From Burkholderia puraquae (GTDB taxonomy: Bacteria; Pseudomonadota; Gammaproteobacteria; Burkholderiales; Burkholderiaceae), in assembly GCF_002099195.1 (NCBI RefSeq), contig NZ_NBYX01000016.1, forward strand, positions 102,414 to 166,413: a DNA stretch of 64,000 nucleotides. Direction: 5' to 3'. The notes below the pieces were generated by a model. That model saw only the letters and a program-made list of their open reading frames with translations, was not told the DNA's origin and did not search any database. Shown piece after piece: positions 60,987 through 64,000 of the stretch; the stretch's first letter is position 1; the number at the start of each line of letters is the position of its first letter. The translations under genes and the position numbers were made by a program.

Positions 60987-61664
60987 TTACTGGGCCTGAC
61001 GCTGCAGGATGTTCGAGAACTCTTCGATGAAGGTCTCGAAGCGGATCGCGAGGCGGTCGATGTCGTGCGCGTAGCGGTTGTACGCGACCACGGCCGGAAT
61101 CGCGGCGAACAGGCCGATCGCGGTGGCGACGAGCGCCTCGGCGATACCCGGTGCGACGTTCGCGAGCGTGGCCTGCTGTACGTTCGCGAGACCGCGGAAC
61201 GAGTTCATGATCCCCCAGACCGTGCCGAACAGGCCGATGTACGGGCTGACCGAGCCGACCGATGCGAGAAACGCGAGGTTCGCTTCGAGCACGTCCATTT
61301 CACGCTGGAACGACGCGCGCATCGCGCGGCGTGCACCGTCGAGCACGAGGCCCGGATCGCTGATGCGCTTTTCCTTCGCCTTCAGGAACTCGCGCATGCC
61401 CGATTCGAAGATCCGCTCGAGCGCGCCGATCGTGTGGCGGTTGTTGGCCGCGCTCTGGTACAGCGCCTGCAGGTCGCCGCCCGACCAGAAATCCTTCTCG
61501 AAGCGTTCGGTCTGCGCGCGTGCGCGGCGGATCGCGAACCACTTGCGGAAGATGAAGGTCCACGACATCAGCGACAGCAGCAGCAGCAGCCCCATCACGG
61601 CCTGGGCCAGCACGCTCGCGTTGAGGACGAGGGAAATGATCGACAGGTCTTGAGAAGTGTTCAT
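60987..61664 (-). CDS. tolQ: Tol-Pal proton-channel subunit TolQ
   Basis: TolQ (225 residues) is the ExbB/MotA-type pentameric channel. There are three membrane helices: about 15-37 (LNASVLAQAVMGLLLLLSLMSW), about 130-150 (VGSVSPYIGLFGTVWGIMNSF) and about 165-190 (ATLANVAPGIAEALVATAIGLFAAIPAVVAY), the last with the family motif AEALVATAxGLFAAIPAVVAYN. The cytoplasmic loop between helices one and two is of normal length. It follows ybgC by 143 bp. Confidence 0.97.
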   Translation of the reverse strand: MNTSQDLSIISLVLNASVLAQAVMGLLLLLSLMSWTFIFRKWFAIRRARAQTERFEKDFWSGGDLQALYQSAANNRHTIGALERIFESGMREFLKAKEKRISDPGLVLDGARRAMRASFQREMDVLEANLAFLASVGSVSPYIGLFGTVWGIMNSFRGLANVQQATLANVAPGIAEALVATAIGLFAAIPAVVAYNRYAHDIDRLAIRFETFIEEFSNILQRQAQ

Positions 61665-61807
61665 AGAGGTTTGAGTAACGTCCCTTCGGGGGTGCCCGGC
61701 AAGGGCGTCCGGTATGCGTGCGGCGCGGCGCGCCGGCCATGCCTGACGCCGAACCTTGCTTAGTATCGAATCAGAAAGGCAAGTTCATAGGCTTTGTCTA
61801 ACGGCGC

Positions 61808-62284
61808 TCATGCGAGCTTCGTTGACAGTGCAGTCTGCCTGTCGTCGATGACGGGCCCGCGCTGCAGCGCGTCGAGCACGGCTGGCGGGATGGCCGCGGG
61901 CCGGATCCCGGTACGGTCGACGCAGCCGAGACGGATGTGTCCGGCCACGAGCAGCGTGTCTCCGCACCAGGCTTCCTGCGTGAATTCCACCGAGGCGCGG
62001 CCGATGCGTCCGGGCCGGCTCGTGATCGCCAGTGTGTCGTCGAGTCGCGCCGGCGCGCGGTAGTCGAGCGACGTGCTGCGGACGATGAAGATCGCGCCGG
62101 TATCGTCGGCGAGCTGACGCTGGTCGATGCCACATGCGCGCAGCCACTCGGTGCGGGCGCGTTCGAAGAACTTCAGGTAGTTGGCATAGAAGACGATGCC
62201 GCCTGCGTCGGTATCCTCGTAGTACACGCGCACCGGCCAGGTAAAGCCGGACGGCGCTTCCGGGGAGCGGGTAGGCTGGGTCAT
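61808..62284 (-). CDS. ybgC: Tol-Pal-associated acyl-CoA thioesterase YbgC
   Basis: This 158-residue hot-dog thioesterase is the first gene of the tol-pal unit. The family motif is VYYEDTDAGGIVFYANYLKFFERARTEWL, with the catalytic Asp in YEDTD. YbgC hydrolyses short acyl-CoA thioesters and in some bacteria interacts with acyl carrier protein and phospholipid enzymes. An ATG at 62293 would add three residues. A tandem 10-bp repeat lies at 62315-62335, just upstream. Confidence 0.95.
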   Translation of the reverse strand: MTQPTRSPEAPSGFTWPVRVYYEDTDAGGIVFYANYLKFFERARTEWLRACGIDQRQLADDTGAIFIVRSTSLDYRAPARLDDTLAITSRPGRIGRASVEFTQEAWCGDTLLVAGHIRLGCVDRTGIRPAAIPPAVLDALQRGPVIDDRQTALSTKLA

Positions 62285-62314
62285 GGCGCGCATTTTACCG
62301 GAAGGCAGGGGCCT

Positions 62315-62335
62315 GATTCGTAACCGATTCGTAAC
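62315..62335. repeat. Tandem 10-bp direct repeat upstream of ybgC
   Basis: GATTCGTAAC occurs twice, at 62315-62324 and 62326-62335, with an 11-bp period that puts both copies on the same face of the helix. It lies 31-51 bp before the ybgC ATG and may be a regulator site for the tol-pal unit. Confidence 0.5.
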
Positions 62336-62393
62336 GGAATGTAGTATGCGGTAGCACACGGCGGACCGGCCCGGGGGCCGGGCCCGCGTGGCC

Positions 62394-63140
62394 TCAGCCG
62401 CGGTGGACGGTCGGGCCGCCAGGTGCTTGCGCGATCGGCATCAGCTCGATCGTGTTGACATTGACATGCGCCGGGCGCGTCGCGATCCAGTAGATCGTGT
62501 CGGCGATGTCCTCGGGCATGAGCGGCTGGACATTGTTGTAGACGTTCGCCGCTTTTGCATCGTCGCCGCGATAGCGGACGTTCGAGAATTCGGTGCCGCC
62601 GCACAGGCCCGGCTCGATGTCGGTGACGCGCAGCGGCGTGCCGAGCAGGTCGGCGCGCAGGTTCAGGCTGAATTGTCTGACGAAAGCCTTGGTCGCGCCG
62701 TAGACGTTACCGCCAGCATAAGGGTATGAACCCGCGACCGAGCCGATATTGAAGATGTGACCGCGACCACGCGCGATCATGCCGGGCAACAGCGCATGCG
62801 TGACCGTGACGAGGCCCGTGCAGTTCGTGTCGATCATCGTGTGCCATTCGTCGAGGCTGGCCTTTTGGGCCGGCTCGACGCCGAGCGCGAGGCCGGCGTT
62901 GTTGACGAGTACGTCGAGTGCTGCGAATTCGGCGGGAAGGGCGGCCGGGATGGCTTCGACGGCCGCGCGATCGCGTACGTCGAGCTCTAGCGGCAGAAGG
63001 GAATCGCCGAGTTCGGCGGCGAGCGCATCGAGACGATCCTTGCGGCGCGCGGTCGCGACGACGCGGTGGCCTCCCTTGACGAAGGCACGGGCGATGGCGG
63101 CGCCGAAGCCGGCGGACGCGCCTGTGACGAACACGATCAT
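62394..63140 (-). CDS. ydfG: NADP-dependent 3-hydroxy acid / L-allo-threonine dehydrogenase (SDR)
   Basis: This 248-residue SDR resembles E. coli YdfG along its whole length: IVFVTGASAGFGAAIARAF, NNAGLALGVEPA, IDTNCTGLV, FNIGSVAGSYPYAGGNVYGATKAFV (Ser plus Tyr-x-x-x-Lys) and VTDIEPGLCGGTEFSNVR. The enzyme oxidises L-serine, L-allo-threonine and 3-hydroxy acids, or reduces malonic semialdehyde. The ATG at 63140 gives MIVFVTGAS; the open frame beyond has no homology. It ends 109 bp before the ybgC start codon and is divergent from glyA. Confidence 0.93.
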   Translation of the reverse strand: MIVFVTGASAGFGAAIARAFVKGGHRVVATARRKDRLDALAAELGDSLLPLELDVRDRAAVEAIPAALPAEFAALDVLVNNAGLALGVEPAQKASLDEWHTMIDTNCTGLVTVTHALLPGMIARGRGHIFNIGSVAGSYPYAGGNVYGATKAFVRQFSLNLRADLLGTPLRVTDIEPGLCGGTEFSNVRYRGDDAKAANVYNNVQPLMPEDIADTIYWIATRPAHVNVNTIELMPIAQAPGGPTVHRG

Positions 63141-63281
63141 TGCTGCTCCTGGTGGATGACAAAATAGCGGGTGGTATCCCGCAAGCCTACTGAGATTGCC
63201 GCACCGCGGCAAGGCGGCAAAGCGTTCCCGCACGGGCGCGTAGAGTCTGGCCCCAATTGCTTCCGGCGCACCGCCGTGCGG

Positions 63282-63310
63282 TTGCCTATTCATGACGCAT
63301 CCAATACACT
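63282..63310 (+). promoter_or_regulatory. Sigma-70 promoter of the ZTP riboswitch-glyA transcript
   Basis: TTGCCT at 63282 and TACACT at 63305 are separated by 17 bp. The start site would fall near 63317, about 15 bp before the conserved riboswitch core. Confidence 0.7.
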
Positions 63311-63327
63311 AACGCGCTCATCACCCC

Positions 63328-63416
63328 CGCGTGACTGGCGATAGAACCCTTCGGGTTCAAGGTGGAGCATCCCACCGTGAAGCGCGGGGCGCCGTTTTTG
63401 CCGTTCGCCTGGGCAG
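63328..63416 (+). ncRNA. ZTP (pfl) riboswitch upstream of glyA
   Basis: The conserved elements of the pfl motif appear in order: GACTGGCG at 63333-63340, a variable hairpin AACCCTTCGGGTT, the paired segment GGTGGAGCATCCCACC ending GTGAAGCG, and the 3' core CGCCTGGGC at about 63406-63414. The riboswitch senses ZTP/ZMP, which signals folate shortage, and is known to precede glyA and other one-carbon genes. The expression platform may use GGGCAGCC (63411) against GGTGGCTGTCC further on. I did not fold the RNA. Confidence 0.85.
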
Positions 63417-63558
63417 CCGTTGTGCGCCGTCGCGTGCATCGCCGGTGGCTGTCCTGCCTCGCGTCATACGGATTCTTCCGCCACGTCGAGCTGGTCCCGC
63501 CAGCAGCGCACCGTACTCGGCCGCTCCGGTCAACCTGTACACACTTAACGGAAACCGT

Positions 63559-64000
63559 ATGTTTGACAGAGCCCAAAGCACCATCGCGAACGTCGATCCT
63601 GAAGTCTTTGCAGCGATCGAGCAGGAAAACCGTCGCCAGGAAGATCACATCGAGCTGATCGCGTCGGAAAACTACACGAGCCCGGCCGTGATGGCCGCGC
63701 AGGGCTCGCAACTCACGAACAAGTACGCGGAAGGCTATCCGGGCAAGCGCTACTACGGCGGCTGCGAATACGTGGACGTCGTCGAGCAGCTGGCGATCGA
63801 CCGCGTGAAGCAGCTGTTCGGCGCGGAAGCCGCGAACGTGCAGCCGAACTCGGGTTCGCAGGCGAACCAGGGCGTGTTCTTCGCGATGCTCAAGCCGGGC
63901 GACACGATCATGGGCATGAGCCTCGCGCACGGCGGCCACCTGACGCACGGCTCGCCGGTGAACATGTCGGGCAAGTGGTTCAATGTGGTGAGCTACGGCC
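63559..64000 (+). CDS. glyA: Serine hydroxymethyltransferase, N-terminal part
   Basis: GlyA moves the serine hydroxymethyl group to tetrahydrofolate, giving glycine and 5,10-methylene-THF. The first 147 codons are in the window. They show LIASENYTSPAVMAAQGS, LTNKYAEGYPGKRYYGGCEYVD, VQPNSGSQANQGVFFAML and MSLAHGGHLTHGSPVN, all strongly conserved. The PLP lysine lies beyond the edge. It starts at the ATG at 63559, 142 bp after the ZTP riboswitch core, which should raise expression when ZTP accumulates. Confidence 0.98.
   Translation, partial: MFDRAQSTIANVDPEVFAAIEQENRRQEDHIELIASENYTSPAVMAAQGSQLTNKYAEGYPGKRYYGGCEYVDVVEQLAIDRVKQLFGAEAANVQPNSGSQANQGVFFAMLKPGDTIMGMSLAHGGHLTHGSPVNMSGKWFNVVSYG

Noticed and set aside
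1..64000. CRISPR arrays, prophage genes, intact insertion sequences, plasmid-type origins
   Set aside because: No regularly spaced repeats, integrase or transposase motifs, terminal inverted repeats or DnaA-box clusters were noticed on reading.

Overview
The window is about 64 kb of GC-rich chromosomal DNA that reads as Burkholderia, most likely a member of the Burkholderia cepacia complex. The reasons are the gene neighbourhoods (folK-pcnB-HAD phosphatase-hda facing purM; mutL-miaA; a wcb-type capsule locus ending in a giant polyketide synthase; ybgC-tolQRAB-pal-ybgF next to tRNA-Lys; glyA behind a ZTP riboswitch) and the strong G/C third-position bias of the housekeeping genes. The species was inferred from memory of such neighbourhoods, not by comparison.

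Layout. 1-4.6 kb: folK (cut by the window edge), pcnB, a HAD phosphatase and hda leftward, purM rightward. 4.6-6.6 kb: tetA and tetR, divergent, with two 19-bp operators of the classical tetO type. 6.6-11.3 kb: miaA and mutL leftward, a DedA membrane protein rightward, a small MscS channel leftward. 11.4-46.6 kb: an ABC-transporter-dependent capsule locus. 46.6-50.3 kb: GNAT acetyltransferase, class II amidotransferase, AhpD-like protein, AraC regulator, YiaA-like membrane protein. 50.4-56.0 kb: a six-gene rightward operon of unknown role (GT2 glycosyltransferase, exported protein, ferritin-like di-iron protein, second glycosyltransferase, PAP2 phosphatase, fatty-acid desaturase). 56.1-64.0 kb: DUF3592 protein, tRNA-Lys, the Tol-Pal operon leftward, ydfG, and the ZTP riboswitch with the start of glyA.

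How the capsule locus fits together. ManC makes GDP-mannose. Gmd and Rmd turn it into GDP-D-rhamnose. Several GT4 glycosyltransferases, one a double-headed 1109-residue protein, would build the chain. KpsC and KpsS would make the Kdo linker on a lipid. KpsM/KpsT, KpsE and a Wza/KpsD-type lipoprotein would export it. Two unusual multidomain proteins probably act on the chain: an FkbM methyltransferase with a very long coiled coil and DUF4214-type repeats, and a sulfotransferase fused to a Wzt-C-like carbohydrate-binding domain and an Ig-like domain. A block from 34.3 to 46.6 kb (SDR, LTA-synthase-like sulfatase, KS-AT-DH-MT-ER-KR-ACP synthase, LpxC-like deacetylase, alpha-oxoamine synthase) looks like a lipid or acyl branch and may make a sphingoid-like anchor or substituent.

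The middle of the locus (about 16-33 kb) is visibly richer in A+T than its flanks. Four non-coding gaps of roughly 450-550 bp lie there, as expected of a serotype cassette exchanged between strains. No intact insertion sequence, prophage or CRISPR array was seen.
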